Assembly: GCF_900129825.1 (NCBI RefSeq)
Contig: NZ_FQWZ01000006.1
Location: 145,674-209,673 of the forward strand
Reading direction: 5' to 3'
From: Hydrocarboniphaga daqingensis
GTDB taxonomy: Bacteria > Pseudomonadota > Gammaproteobacteria > Nevskiales > Nevskiaceae
Length of the DNA stretch: 64,000 nucleotides
Numbering within the stretch: position 1 is the stretch's first letter; each line of letters opens with the position of its first letter. Shown in pieces: positions 1-7,929 of the stretch. A program made the position numbers and the translations under genes. Under the pieces are notes generated by a model. The model saw only the letters and a list, made by a program, of their open reading frames with translations, had not been told where the DNA came from and did not search any database.

Positions 1-464
1 ACCGCGATCCGGTCGCCCGGCCGGGCGCCGCTGCGCCGCAATGCGCGGCCGGCCGGCACCTCGCCGATGGCGGTGATCGTCACCGACAGCGGGCCGCGCG
101 TGGTGTCGCCGCCGACCAAGGCCACGTCTGCGTCGGCGGCCAGTGCTTGCAGGCCAGCGGCGAAGCCCGCCAGCCATGGGCGATCAACGTCGGGCAGCGT
201 CAGCGCCAGCGTGAACCAGCGCGCTCGCGCGCCCATCGCGGCCAGGTCGGACAGATTCACGGCCAGCGCCTTCCAGCCGATGTCGAACGGCGCGGTATCG
301 ACCGGAAAGTGCCGGCCGGCGATCAGCGTGTCGCTGGTCACCGCCAGCAGGTGGCCGGCCGCCGGCGCGAGCAGCGCCGCATCGTCGCCGATGCCGAGCA
401 CAACATTGGGCCGCGCCGGCGACAGCGGCGCGAAATAGCAGCGGATCAGCTCGAATTCGTCCAT
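1..464 (-). CDS. thiL: thiamine-monophosphate kinase, N-terminal part
   Basis: Cytoplasmic kinase that converts thiamine monophosphate to the cofactor thiamine diphosphate. Only about 154 N-terminal residues are present; the rest runs off the left edge (family length about 320). Visible signatures are the opening MDEFELI, the GIGDDAAL motif near residues 24-31 (metal/ATP site) and NLSDLAAMGA near 70-79. The ATG at 464 lies 40 bp after the nusB stop. It is the last visible gene of the leftward glyA-nrdR-rib-nusB-thiL run, the usual proteobacterial order, so co-transcription is likely. Nothing unusual is seen in the visible part. Confidence 0.93.
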   Translation of the reverse strand, partial: MDEFELIRCYFAPLSPARPNVVLGIGDDAALLAPAAGHLLAVTSDTLIAGRHFPVDTAPFDIGWKALAVNLSDLAAMGARARWFTLALTLPDVDRPWLAGFAAGLQALAADADVALVGGDTTRGPLSVTITAIGEVPAGRALRRSGARPGDRIA

Positions 465-504
465 GCCCGGCGCGAATATCGCAGCGGCGCGTGGCCGGAC
501 GGCG

Positions 505-960
505 TCAGTAGCCGGCGCCGATCTCGGCGCCGCGCGCATCGCGCGCCAGCTTGTCGAGCACGCCGTTGACGAACTTGTAGCCTTCTTCGGCGCCGAAGAT
601 CTTGGCGAGGTTGACCGCCTCGTTGACCACGACCTTCCACGGCACTTCGATCTTGTACTTCAGCTCATAGGCGCCCAGCAGCAGCACCGCGTGCTCGACC
701 GGGTCGAGCTGGTTCAGCGGCCGGTCCAGATGCGGCACCAGCATCATCGTCAGCTCGGCGGCTTGGTCGACGACGCCTTTGAGCAGTTCGTTGAAGTATT
801 CGCCGTCGGCGCGACCCAAGCCTTCGGGCTGCTCGCGGAACTGCTTGAGCATGCTCTCGGGGTGGGTTTCGTTGACCAGCCACTGGTACAGCGCCTGCAC
901 CGTCAGCCGGCGGGCCAGCCCGCGGCGGCTCTGCGAACCCTGGTAGGCCTGTTCGCTCAT
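505..960 (-). CDS. nusB: transcription antitermination factor NusB
   Basis: All-helical protein of 151 residues that binds boxA RNA together with NusE (S10) in rRNA antitermination complexes. The sequence matches NusB from end to end: an Arg-rich N-terminus (SRRGLARRLTVQALYQW, a classic NusB opening), LDPVEHAVLLLGAYEL in the middle and VVVNEAVNLAKIFGAEEGYKFVNGVLDKLA near the C-terminus in separate helices. Length is normal for the family. Its ATG overlaps the ribH stop by 4 bp (957-960), so translation is probably coupled to the riboflavin genes, a common arrangement. Confidence 0.97.
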   Translation of the reverse strand: MSEQAYQGSQSRRGLARRLTVQALYQWLVNETHPESMLKQFREQPEGLGRADGEYFNELLKGVVDQAAELTMMLVPHLDRPLNQLDPVEHAVLLLGAYELKYKIEVPWKVVVNEAVNLAKIFGAEEGYKFVNGVLDKLARDARGAEIGAGY

Positions 961-1454
961 GCCAGGCTCCGCGCCAGGCGCAACATGTCGAGCACGGCGG
1001 CGGCCGCCTCGTAGCCCTTGTTGGTGCGACCGGGGCCGGCCCGATCATGGGCCTGCTGCACGGTGTTGACCGTCAGCACGCCGAACGCCACCGGCTTGCC
1101 GTGCGTCAGCTGCACGCTCATCAAGCCGCGCGCGCATTCGCCGGCCACGTATTCGAAGTGCGGCGTATCACCGCGGATCACGGCACCGAGCACGACCACC
1201 GCGTCGAACTGCCCCGACGCCAGGATGCGGTCGGCGGCCAGCGGCAACTCGTAGGCACCGGGCGCACGGAATTCGCGGATATGGCCGTCGGTGACGCCCC
1301 AGTCGGCGAGGCAGGCGCGGGCGCCGGCCAACAGCGGGTCGACGATGTCGGTGTTCCACTGCGTGGCGCAGATCGCGATGCGGGTGCTGGCGAACTCGCC
1401 GTCGGCAGTCGGGGCGGGCGCCGAATAGCCGGTCTTCCCTGAGATGGTGGTCAT
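957..1454 (-). CDS. ribH: 6,7-dimethyl-8-ribityllumazine synthase
   Basis: Condenses 5-amino-6-ribitylaminouracil with 3,4-dihydroxy-2-butanone 4-phosphate, the penultimate step of riboflavin synthesis; family members form 60-mer or pentameric shells. The 165-residue protein has the conserved GAYELPLAA segment, GAVIRGDTPHFEYVAGE with the catalytic His, and FGVLTVNT plus the A-x-D-R-AG ending. The reading frame is open farther upstream, to 1769, but the ATG at 1454 (MTTISGKTG) gives the family length, and the upstream extension only shadows ribBA. It overlaps nusB by 4 bp and is preceded by a 52-bp gap from ribBA. Confidence 0.96.
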   Translation of the reverse strand: MTTISGKTGYSAPAPTADGEFASTRIAICATQWNTDIVDPLLAGARACLADWGVTDGHIREFRAPGAYELPLAADRILASGQFDAVVVLGAVIRGDTPHFEYVAGECARGLMSVQLTHGKPVAFGVLTVNTVQQAHDRAGPGRTNKGYEAAAAVLDMLRLARSLA

Positions 1455-1506
1455 TGAGCAGCGGGTTCCAAAGAGCGTCAAAAAGCGGTTGCAGCCGGCA
1501 ACGATA

Positions 1507-2676
1507 TCAGTCGCAAGGTACGTATTCGACGATTTCCAGGCCGAAGCCCGAAATCGCATGCATGCGCTTGGGCGCGGACAGCACGCGCAGCTTGCGCACG
1601 CCCAGGTCGGCCAGGATCTGCGCACCGATGCCGTAGGTCCGCAGAATCTGCGGGTCGGCAGCGACCGACAACGGCTCGGGCTCGGGCGCGCTGCCCTTGT
1701 GCAGACCGACGATCTGCTGCACCAGCTCGCGCGGCGATTCGGGCTTACGCAGCAGCACGACGACGCCATGGCCTTCTTCGGCGACGCGCTTGAGCGCGCG
1801 GCGCAGCGGCCAGCCGAAGTGCTCGTTTTCGACGGTCAGCACGTCAGCCAGCGTGTTGCGCAGATGCACGCGCACCAGCGTCGGCGCGCCCGGCTTGACC
1901 TGGCCCTTGACCAGCGCCAGGTGCACCGTGTTGTCGACCGTGTCCTGGAAGGTCACCAGCCGGAACTCGCCGAATTCGGTCTTGACCGTGGTTTCGGCGA
2001 CGCGCTCGACCGTGTGCTCGTTGTCGAGGCGGTAGCGGATCAGATCGGCGATCGTGCCGATCTTCAAATCATGCTCGCGAGCGAACACTTCGAGGTCGGG
2101 ACGGCGCGCCATCGTGCCGTCCTCGTTGAGGATTTCGCAGATCACCGCTGCCGGCTCCAAGCCGGCAAGGCGGCCGAGGTCGCAGCCGGCCTCGGTGTGG
2201 CCGGCGCGCGCCAGCACGCCGCCCGGCTGGGCGGTCAGCGGGAAGATATGCCCGGGCTGCACCAGGTCCTGCGGCTGGGCGTCGCGCTTGACCGCGGTGC
2301 GGATCGTGTGAGCACGGTCGAAGGCCGAGATGCCGGTGGTCACGCCGGTGGCCGCTTCGATCGACACCGTGAACGCGGTGGCGAACTGGGTGCCGTTGTC
2401 GGTGACCATCGGCGGCAGACGCAGCTGCTTGCAGCGCTGCTCGGTCAGCGTCAGGCAGATCAAGCCGCGAGCGTAGCGGGCCATGAAGTTGATGTCTTCG
2501 GGGCGCACCTTTTCGGCGGCCATCACGATATCGCCTTCGTTCTCGCGGTCTTCGTCGTCCATCAGCACGACCATCTTGCCGGCCTTGAAGTCCGCGATGA
2601 TTTCTTCGACTGAGTTCAATGCGCGGCTGCGCAGCGACTCGTTGGCCGGGCTCAGCGTCTTGACGTCTGCGTTCAT
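1507..2676 (-). CDS. ribBA: 3,4-dihydroxy-2-butanone 4-phosphate synthase with degenerate GTP cyclohydrolase II domain (RibBA/RibBX type)
   Basis: Two-domain protein of 389 residues. The N-terminal RibB half (about 1-210) makes 3,4-dihydroxy-2-butanone 4-phosphate from ribulose 5-phosphate and keeps its acidic metal motif [10 protein letters not shown] (40-49) and the RAGHTEA loop (157-163). The C-terminal half has the GTP cyclohydrolase II fold (LVTFQD, LVRVH), but the catalytic signature is gone: the HSE...C...C-C zinc site is replaced by HLRN and a cysteine-free stretch from residue 271, and the LRQEGRG loop reads LRKPESP (309-315). It therefore probably supplies only the RibB activity, with a separate RibA elsewhere in the genome. 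It lies 4 bp after ribE in the rib operon. Confidence 0.95.
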   Translation of the reverse strand: MNADVKTLSPANESLRSRALNSVEEIIADFKAGKMVVLMDDEDRENEGDIVMAAEKVRPEDINFMARYARGLICLTLTEQRCKQLRLPPMVTDNGTQFATAFTVSIEAATGVTTGISAFDRAHTIRTAVKRDAQPQDLVQPGHIFPLTAQPGGVLARAGHTEAGCDLGRLAGLEPAAVICEILNEDGTMARRPDLEVFAREHDLKIGTIADLIRYRLDNEHTVERVAETTVKTEFGEFRLVTFQDTVDNTVHLALVKGQVKPGAPTLVRVHLRNTLADVLTVENEHFGWPLRRALKRVAEEGHGVVVLLRKPESPRELVQQIVGLHKGSAPEPEPLSVAADPQILRTYGIGAQILADLGVRKLRVLSAPKRMHAISGFGLEIVEYVPCD

Positions 2677-2680
2677 GGTG

Positions 2681-3316
2681 TTAGTCCTGGCGCGCGTTCG
2701 TCGCGGCCGTTGAGTAATCCTCGCCCCGTGCGGCGAGAAGGCGTTCGAGATAGCGGGCGATCAGGTCGACTTCGAGGTTGACCGCATCGCCGGCTGCCAG
2801 CTCGCCGAGCGTGGTGTGCGTCATCGTCTGCGGGATGATGTTAACGCCAAAGCGCCGACCCTCGACTTCGTTCACGGTCAGGCTGACGCCGTTGATCGTG
2901 ATCGATCCCTTGCGGGCGATATAACGCGCCAGCTCGGCCGGCACTTCGAACAGCATGCGCCAGCTACGGGCATCTTCGTGTCGTTCGATCAGACGACCGA
3001 CGCCGTCGACATGGCCCGACACCATGTGGCCGCCGAGCGGCTTGTGCGCGGTCAGCGCTTTTTCAAGGTTGATGCCCTGCCCTTCAACCCATTGCCCGGA
3101 CGTCGTCGCACCCAGCGTTTCGCCGGACAGATCGGCGTCGAAGCCTTGTTCGTACAGCTTGACCGCGGTCAGGCAGATGCCGTTGCAGGCGATGCTGTCG
3201 CCCAGGCCGATGCCGCGCAGATAGCCGTCGGTGGATTCGAAACGCATCCGACGGTCGCCGCCGATGGATTCGATGCGCGCGATGCGGCCGATCGATTCGA
3301 TGATGCCGGTGAACAT
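2681..3316 (-). CDS. ribE: riboflavin synthase, alpha subunit
   Basis: Dismutates two molecules of 6,7-dimethyl-8-ribityllumazine into riboflavin and the pyrimidine that RibH reuses. The 211-residue sequence has the invariant N-terminus MFTGII and two tandem lumazine-binding barrels: the first with DSIACNGICLT, the second with GSITINGVSLT, each beside a G-H-x-V-x-G-H/T-type loop (GGHMVSGHVDG around 97-107). It starts immediately after the ribD stop (no intergenic base) and is followed 4 bp later by ribBA, so it is an internal gene of the rib operon. Some annotations call this gene ribC. Confidence 0.97.
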   Translation of the reverse strand: MFTGIIESIGRIARIESIGGDRRMRFESTDGYLRGIGLGDSIACNGICLTAVKLYEQGFDADLSGETLGATTSGQWVEGQGINLEKALTAHKPLGGHMVSGHVDGVGRLIERHEDARSWRMLFEVPAELARYIARKGSITINGVSLTVNEVEGRRFGVNIIPQTMTHTTLGELAAGDAVNLEVDLIARYLERLLAARGEDYSTAATNARQD

Positions 3317-4420
3317 CTAGGTCTCCTGCAGTACCGCGGTGATTTTCAGGTCGGGGCCGATCTGGCGGACGTCGGTGTAACGCAGCGCGATGCGCTGATC
3401 GAGCGTGTCCAGGCCCGGCAGCGAGGCCAGGCCGCGCGCCTGGTCGCCCAGCAGCGACGGCGCCAGATACAGCACCAGTTCGTCGACCAGGCCGGAGCGC
3501 AGCATTACGCCCGCGAACCGCGATCCGGATTCGACCAGCACGTGATTGACACCGGCAGCGCCCAACCCCGCCAGTGCGGCGCCGAGGTCGAGATGCCCGT
3601 CGGCCGTGGTGGCCACAGGCAGTACGTCGACATCGGCAGGACGCTGCATGGGCTCGACGCCGCACAGCCACAGCCGCCGCGCGCCGGGCGCCCAGACGCG
3701 CGCCGACGCGGCGACGCGGGCCTGAGAGTCGAGCACGATCCGGTCAGGCTGGCGCGCGGTGGCGACAGGCGCGCGGACGCTGAGCTGCGGGTCGTCGGCA
3801 AGCACGGTCGCGCTGGTGGTCAGCACGGCGCCGGCTTCGGCGCGAAGCCGGTGCACATCGGCGCGCGCAGCCTCGCTGGTGATCCATTGCGACTGACCGC
3901 TGGCCATCGCCGTGCGGCCGTCGAGGCTGGCGCCGAGCTTGAGCGTGACGAACGGCCGGCCGCGTTCCATCCGCGACAGGAAGCCGCGGTTCAAGCGGCG
4001 CGCCGAGGCTTCAAGCAAGCCGGTTTCGACGGCGATGCCAGCGGCTTCGAGCGCGGCGACACCGCGTCCGGCGACCAGCGGATTGGGATCGAGCATCGCC
4101 ACGACCACGCGCGCCGGCTGCGCGGCGATCAGCGCGTCGGCACAGGGCGGCGTGCGGCCCTGATGCGAGCAGGGTTCGAGCGTCACGTAGACGGTTGCGC
4201 CGCGCACGGCAGCACCAGCGGCACGCAGCGCATGAACTTCGGCGTGCGGCTCGCCGGCCTTCTGGTGCCAGCCCTCACCGACGATGCGGCCGTCGCGGAC
4301 GATCACGCAGCCGACGCGCGGATTCGGGAACGTGGTCAGCCGGCCGAGCGCGGCCCATTGCAGCGCGCGCGCCATGCAGGCGGCATCGGTCAGCGGGGCG
4401 GCAAGCAACGGGTCGACCAC
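3317..4420 (-). CDS. ribD: bifunctional diaminohydroxyphosphoribosylaminopyrimidine deaminase / 5-amino-6-(5-phosphoribosylamino)uracil reductase
   Basis: Carries out the second and third steps of riboflavin synthesis: deamination, then NADPH-dependent reduction of the ribosyl side chain. The N-terminal cytidine-deaminase-like domain has the zinc site H59-A-E61 with P83-C84 and C93 (LEPCSHQGRTPPC). The C-terminal reductase domain carries TLKLGASLDGRTA and a late VLVESG motif. Length (367) is normal. The start is a GTG at 4420, 9 bp after the nrdR stop; no ATG precedes the conserved N-terminus. It follows nrdR and abuts ribE. Confidence 0.95.
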   Translation of the reverse strand: MVDPLLAAPLTDAACMARALQWAALGRLTTFPNPRVGCVIVRDGRIVGEGWHQKAGEPHAEVHALRAAGAAVRGATVYVTLEPCSHQGRTPPCADALIAAQPARVVVAMLDPNPLVAGRGVAALEAAGIAVETGLLEASARRLNRGFLSRMERGRPFVTLKLGASLDGRTAMASGQSQWITSEAARADVHRLRAEAGAVLTTSATVLADDPQLSVRAPVATARQPDRIVLDSQARVAASARVWAPGARRLWLCGVEPMQRPADVDVLPVATTADGHLDLGAALAGLGAAGVNHVLVESGSRFAGVMLRSGLVDELVLYLAPSLLGDQARGLASLPGLDTLDQRIALRYTDVRQIGPDLKITAVLQET

Positions 4421-4429
4421 GGCCCGGCC

Positions 4430-4957
4430 CTAGACCGGACGCTTGCGGACGACTTTGTCGGCGGCTTCGATCAGCGGCAACTGGCTTTTGCGCTGCTCGG
4501 GTGTCGGCAGCGTCTGCAAGCGTTCGATTTCTTCGCGGAACGCGTTGACGTCCTCGAAGCTGCGGTAGATCGACGCAAAGCGCACATAGGCGACATGGTC
4601 GAGGTCGCGCAATTCGTCCATCACCCATTCGCCGACCTGGCGCGAAGGCACTTCGCGCTCGCCGGTCGCCCGCATCTTGCGCATCACGTTTTCGATCGCG
4701 TGATCGACCATTTCGGGCGTCACCGGCCGCTTGTAGATCGCGTGTTCGATGCCCTGGCGCAGCTTGTCTTCGCGGAACGGCTCCGGGTCACCGCTGCGCT
4801 TGATCACGTTGGGCGTCGACAACTGCGCCTTTTCAAACGTGGTGAAGCGCCCGAAGCAGACCGGGCATTCGCGGCGCCGCCGTACCTGCGATCCGTCCTC
4901 GGCCATGCGCGAGTCGATCACGCGCGTGTCGGGGGCTTTGCAGAACGGGCATTGCAT
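4430..4957 (-). CDS. nrdR: transcriptional repressor NrdR
   Basis: Zinc-ribbon/ATP-cone repressor of ribonucleotide reductase genes that senses dATP/ATP. The 175-residue protein has the ribbon cysteines C3, C6, C31 and C34 (MQCPFC and ECPVC) with the Arg-rich DNA-binding loop VRRRRECP, then the ATP-cone ([20 protein letters not shown], about 52-71), and the [16 protein letters not shown] motif. It sits between glyA and ribD, the standard context in gammaproteobacteria. Its targets (nrd genes with NrdR boxes) are not in this window. Confidence 0.97.
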   Translation of the reverse strand: MQCPFCKAPDTRVIDSRMAEDGSQVRRRRECPVCFGRFTTFEKAQLSTPNVIKRSGDPEPFREDKLRQGIEHAIYKRPVTPEMVDHAIENVMRKMRATGEREVPSRQVGEWVMDELRDLDHVAYVRFASIYRSFEDVNAFREEIERLQTLPTPEQRKSQLPLIEAADKVVRKRPV

Positions 4958-4981
4958 GGCGGCGCCGCGTCGGTCGGCGGG

Positions 4982-6262
4982 CTAGCCCGGCCGCGCTCCG
5001 TAGACTGGGAAGCGGCTGCACAGCGCTGCCACTTCACCGCGGACGCGGGTAACGGCGGCCTCGACGTCGCCACCAGCCGACATCGTGTCGACCAGATCGG
5101 CGATCCAGGTCGCGACCTGCTTCATCTCGGCTTCCTTGAAGCCGCGCGTCGTGCTTGCGGGCGAGCCCAAACGCAGGCCGCTGGTGACGAACGGCGACTT
5201 CGGATCGTTGGGCACCGAGTTCTTGTTGGCCGTGATGTGCGCGCGGCCGATCACCGCTTCAGCGTCCTTGCCGGTGACGTTCTTGGCGATCAGGTCGAGC
5301 AGGAACAAGTGATTGTCGGTGCCGCCGGAAATCACCTTGTAGCCGCGTTCGATGAACACGCTGGCCATCGCGCGGGCGTTGGCGACGACCTGCTGCTGGT
5401 AGGCCTTGAAGCCGGGTTCCAGCGCTTCCTTGAACGCCACCGCCTTGGCGGCGATCACGTGCATCAGCGGGCCGCCCTGGATGCCGGGGAACACCGCCGA
5501 CTGGAACTTCTTGTAGAAGTCTTCGCCCTGGCCCTTCGACAGGATGATGCCGCCGCGCGGGCCGCGCAGCGTCTTGTGCGTGGTGCTGGTAACCACGTGC
5601 GCATGCGGCAGCGGGCTCGGGTAGACGCCGGCCGCGACCAGGCCGGCGATGTGCGCCATGTCGACCCAGAAGTAGGCGCCGACCTTGTCAGCGATCGCGC
5701 GCATCCGCGCCCAGTCCTTGACGCGCGAATAGGCGGAAAACCCGCCGATCAGCAGCTTGGGCCGGGTTTCGAGCGCGATACGCTCCATCTCGTCGTAGTC
5801 GATCAGACCGGTTTCGGTGTTCAGGCCGTACGGGACGATCTTGTAGTGCTTGCCGGAGAAATTGGCCGGGTTGCCGTGCGTCAGATGGCCGCCCTGAGCC
5901 AGGTTCATGCCCATCACGGTGTCGCCGGGGCTGACCAGCGCCAGGAACACCGCGGCATTGGCCTGCGCGCCGGAGTGCGGCTGCACGTTGGCGTAGTCGC
6001 AGTCGAACACCTGCTTGAGCCGGTCGATCGCCAACTGCTCGGCGATGTCGACGTGCTCGCAGCCGCCGTAATAGCGCTTGCCCGGATAGCCTTCGGCGTA
6101 TTTGTTGGTGAGGCTCGAGCCCTGCGCTTCCATGACCGCGGGGCTGGCGTAGTTTTCGGACGCGATCAGCTCGATGTGCGCTTCCTGGCGCGCGCTCTCG
6201 GCCGCGATCACGGCGGCGAGTTCAGGGTCGAACTGGGCGATGCTGGGGGCGTTGGTCCACAT
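4982..6262 (-). CDS. glyA: serine hydroxymethyltransferase
   Basis: PLP enzyme that interconverts serine plus tetrahydrofolate with glycine plus 5,10-methylene-THF, the main source of one-carbon units. The 426-residue sequence contains [28 protein letters not shown]201-M-A-H204 and the PLP-binding K230 in [13 protein letters not shown], all as in bacterial GlyA. It appears to be the first gene of the leftward block and is separated from nadA by 156 bp holding a REP-like doublet. Functionally it pairs with the glycine-cleavage operon farther right (35-36 kb). Confidence 0.98.
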   Translation of the reverse strand: MWTNAPSIAQFDPELAAVIAAESARQEAHIELIASENYASPAVMEAQGSSLTNKYAEGYPGKRYYGGCEHVDIAEQLAIDRLKQVFDCDYANVQPHSGAQANAAVFLALVSPGDTVMGMNLAQGGHLTHGNPANFSGKHYKIVPYGLNTETGLIDYDEMERIALETRPKLLIGGFSAYSRVKDWARMRAIADKVGAYFWVDMAHIAGLVAAGVYPSPLPHAHVVTSTTHKTLRGPRGGIILSKGQGEDFYKKFQSAVFPGIQGGPLMHVIAAKAVAFKEALEPGFKAYQQQVVANARAMASVFIERGYKVISGGTDNHLFLLDLIAKNVTGKDAEAVIGRAHITANKNSVPNDPKSPFVTSGLRLGSPASTTRGFKEAEMKQVATWIADLVDTMSAGGDVEAAVTRVRGEVAALCSRFPVYGARPG

Positions 6263-6295
6263 ATCGGGCGCTTCTTCTCTTCGGTCTCATTGTGT

Positions 6296-6416
6296 TTCCC
6301 CTCCCCTTTTGGAAGAGGGGCCTGGGGTTAAGGCCTTTCAGATACGAACCTGGGTTCAAAGCTGAAAATCCCTCACCCGGCCCTTCGGGCCACCCTCTCC
6401 CAAGGGAGAGGGCAAA
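6296..6416. repeat. REP-like inverted doublet between nadA and glyA
   Basis: Two imperfect GC-rich elements in opposite orientation, about 40 bp apart. The right one (6370-6413) reads CCCTCACCCGG, a small GGCCC-TTC-GGGCC hairpin, then a perfect CCCTCTCCC-AA-GGGAGAGGG stem. The left one (6298-6333), read on the minus strand, begins CCTTAACCCCAGG and carries an equivalent CCCCTCTTCC/GGGGAGGGG stem. This CCTCACCC...CCCTCTCCC...GGGAGAGGG pattern is the type of extragenic repeat found in many proteobacteria. It probably forms stable hairpins downstream of nadA and could act as a terminator or mRNA 3'-end stabiliser. Confidence 0.7.
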
Positions 6417-6418
6417 AA

Positions 6419-7516
6419 CTAGTCAACCACTTCCAACATCAGATTCAGGGCCTTGCGCGCCGGTTCGGCGACCGCTTCGGGTACGCGGATGCGATTAACG
6501 ACGTTGCCGGCCACCAGATTGTCGAGGCACCAGGCCAAGTGCTGCGGGTCGGTGCGGAACATCGTCGAGCACATGCACACAGTCGGGCTCATGAACTGCA
6601 CCGTGACGCCGCGCGGCTTCATCTCGTCGGCAAGGCGGTTGACCAGGTTCAGCTCGGTGCCGATCAGCCAGTGCGTGCCCGGCTCGGACGCCCGCACGGT
6701 GCGCAGGATGTACTCGGTGCTGCCGACGAAATCGCTCTTCTGGCAGACCTCGTAGGCGTTCTCGGGGTGGCTGATGACCAAGCCGTTGGGCTGGGCCTTG
6801 CGGAAGTTGTCGATGTGCGCCGGCTGGAACATCTGGTGCACCGAGCAGAAGCCTTTCCACAGGATCATCCGCGCGTTCTTGATCTGCTCGTCGGTCAGGC
6901 CGCCACGCGGCTTCATGAAGTCCCAGGTGACCATCTGGTCGAGCGGGATGCCCATCTTCAGGCCCGTGTTGCGGCCCAGGTGCTGGTCGGGGAAGAACAG
7001 CACCTTCTCGCGCCGAGCAAAGCTCCATTCGAGCACGGCACGGGCATTGGAGCTGGTGCAGACGATGCCGCCGTGGCTGCCGCAGAACGCCTTCAGGTCG
7101 GCCGCCGAATTGATGTAGGTAACCGGCGTGACGTGCTCGTCCGGGTCGAGCAACGTGCTGATCTCGTCCCAGCACTTGCGCACCTTGACCAGGTTGGCCA
7201 TGTCGGCCATCGAACAACCCGCCGCGAGATCCGGAAGGATCACGCTGCGCTGGCCGAAGGTCAGCACGTCGGCGACTTCGGCCATGAAATGCACGCCGCA
7301 GAAGACGATGAACTCGGCGTCGGAATCAGCCGCCAGCTGCGACAGTTTCAGCGAATCGCCAGTGAAATCGGCGTGCTTGAACACTTCGTTGCGCTGGTAA
7401 TGGTGGCCGAGAATCGCCAGCCGTTTGCCCAGGATCGCCTTGGCTGCCGTGATGCGGGCATCGCATTCGCGGTCGTCCATCAGGCTGAATTGGTCGATTT
7501 TCAGTGCGGCAGACAT
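6419..7516 (-). CDS. nadA: quinolinate synthase A
   Basis: Iron-sulfur enzyme that condenses iminoaspartate and dihydroxyacetone phosphate to quinolinate in de novo NAD synthesis. With the start at 7516 (MSAALKIDQF) it is 365 residues. Conserved blocks are LGHHYQRNEVFKHADFTGDS, CGVHFMAE, GCSMADM with C101, GFCSVHQMF with C224, and the PTVCMCSTM pair C314/C316; these supply the expected [4Fe-4S] cysteine ligands. An in-frame ATG at 7585 would add 23 residues without family similarity, so I reject it. No nadB or nadC is visible nearby. It is divergent from the DUF1302 gene. Confidence 0.96.
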   Translation of the reverse strand: MSAALKIDQFSLMDDRECDARITAAKAILGKRLAILGHHYQRNEVFKHADFTGDSLKLSQLAADSDAEFIVFCGVHFMAEVADVLTFGQRSVILPDLAAGCSMADMANLVKVRKCWDEISTLLDPDEHVTPVTYINSAADLKAFCGSHGGIVCTSSNARAVLEWSFARREKVLFFPDQHLGRNTGLKMGIPLDQMVTWDFMKPRGGLTDEQIKNARMILWKGFCSVHQMFQPAHIDNFRKAQPNGLVISHPENAYEVCQKSDFVGSTEYILRTVRASEPGTHWLIGTELNLVNRLADEMKPRGVTVQFMSPTVCMCSTMFRTDPQHLAWCLDNLVAGNVVNRIRVPEAVAEPARKALNLMLEVVD

Positions 7517-7929
7517 GCCTAATCCCGGCGGGGAGCGGACGCGGATTCTACTGCATTGCGACGGCCCGGCAGCGTCCGAGGGCATCGCAATCGGCGATCG
7601 GCTCCAGCGGAAAAGCCACTGAGGCCGGTGGCGTCGTGGTCAATCCGGGTCGAACACGACAGTGGGTTCAGCTACCCGATCCGGTGGGGCGCAGCGCCAC
7701 GGCAGCGACCACAGTCGCCTAACAGGCGCTCCATACGGTCAGGCGCCTCACCGGAGCTTTGATTGCCGCATCGGATTCGCCACGCGCCGTCCTTGCCGAT
7801 CCCCATCCCGCTCCGCTGCCTACCCCACAACACGACACGCGGCTCATATGCCGCTGCCGGCCGTTGCAACAAGGGCCACCCGGCCCGATTACCGGCGGGC
7901 CCAGCCCGACCCATAACGAGGAGAACTCC
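7517..7929. other. 413-bp divergent intergenic region between nadA and the DUF1302 gene
   Basis: No credible gene: the short reading frames here are not family-like. It must hold promoters for both flanking genes. On the minus strand a TAGAAT hexamer (near 7545-7550) is a possible -10 for nadA, without a clear -35. A good AGGAG ribosome-binding site (7917-7922) precedes the DUF1302 start. A short AGGCGC/GCGCCT inverted repeat (7724-7748) is present; its meaning is unknown. Confidence 0.5.

Noticed and set aside
2677-4429. FMN riboswitch in the rib block
   Set aside because: Gene spacings here are only 0-9 bp, too short for the roughly 140-nt RFN element, and no RFN sequence pattern is seen upstream of ribBA or ribD.
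2816-6331. Very long rightward reading frame (1171 codons) opposite the rib/nrdR/glyA genes
   Set aside because: It is the antisense frame of high-GC coding sequence. The translation is His/Arg/Ala-rich with no family similarity, and the genes on the other strand are all firmly recognised.
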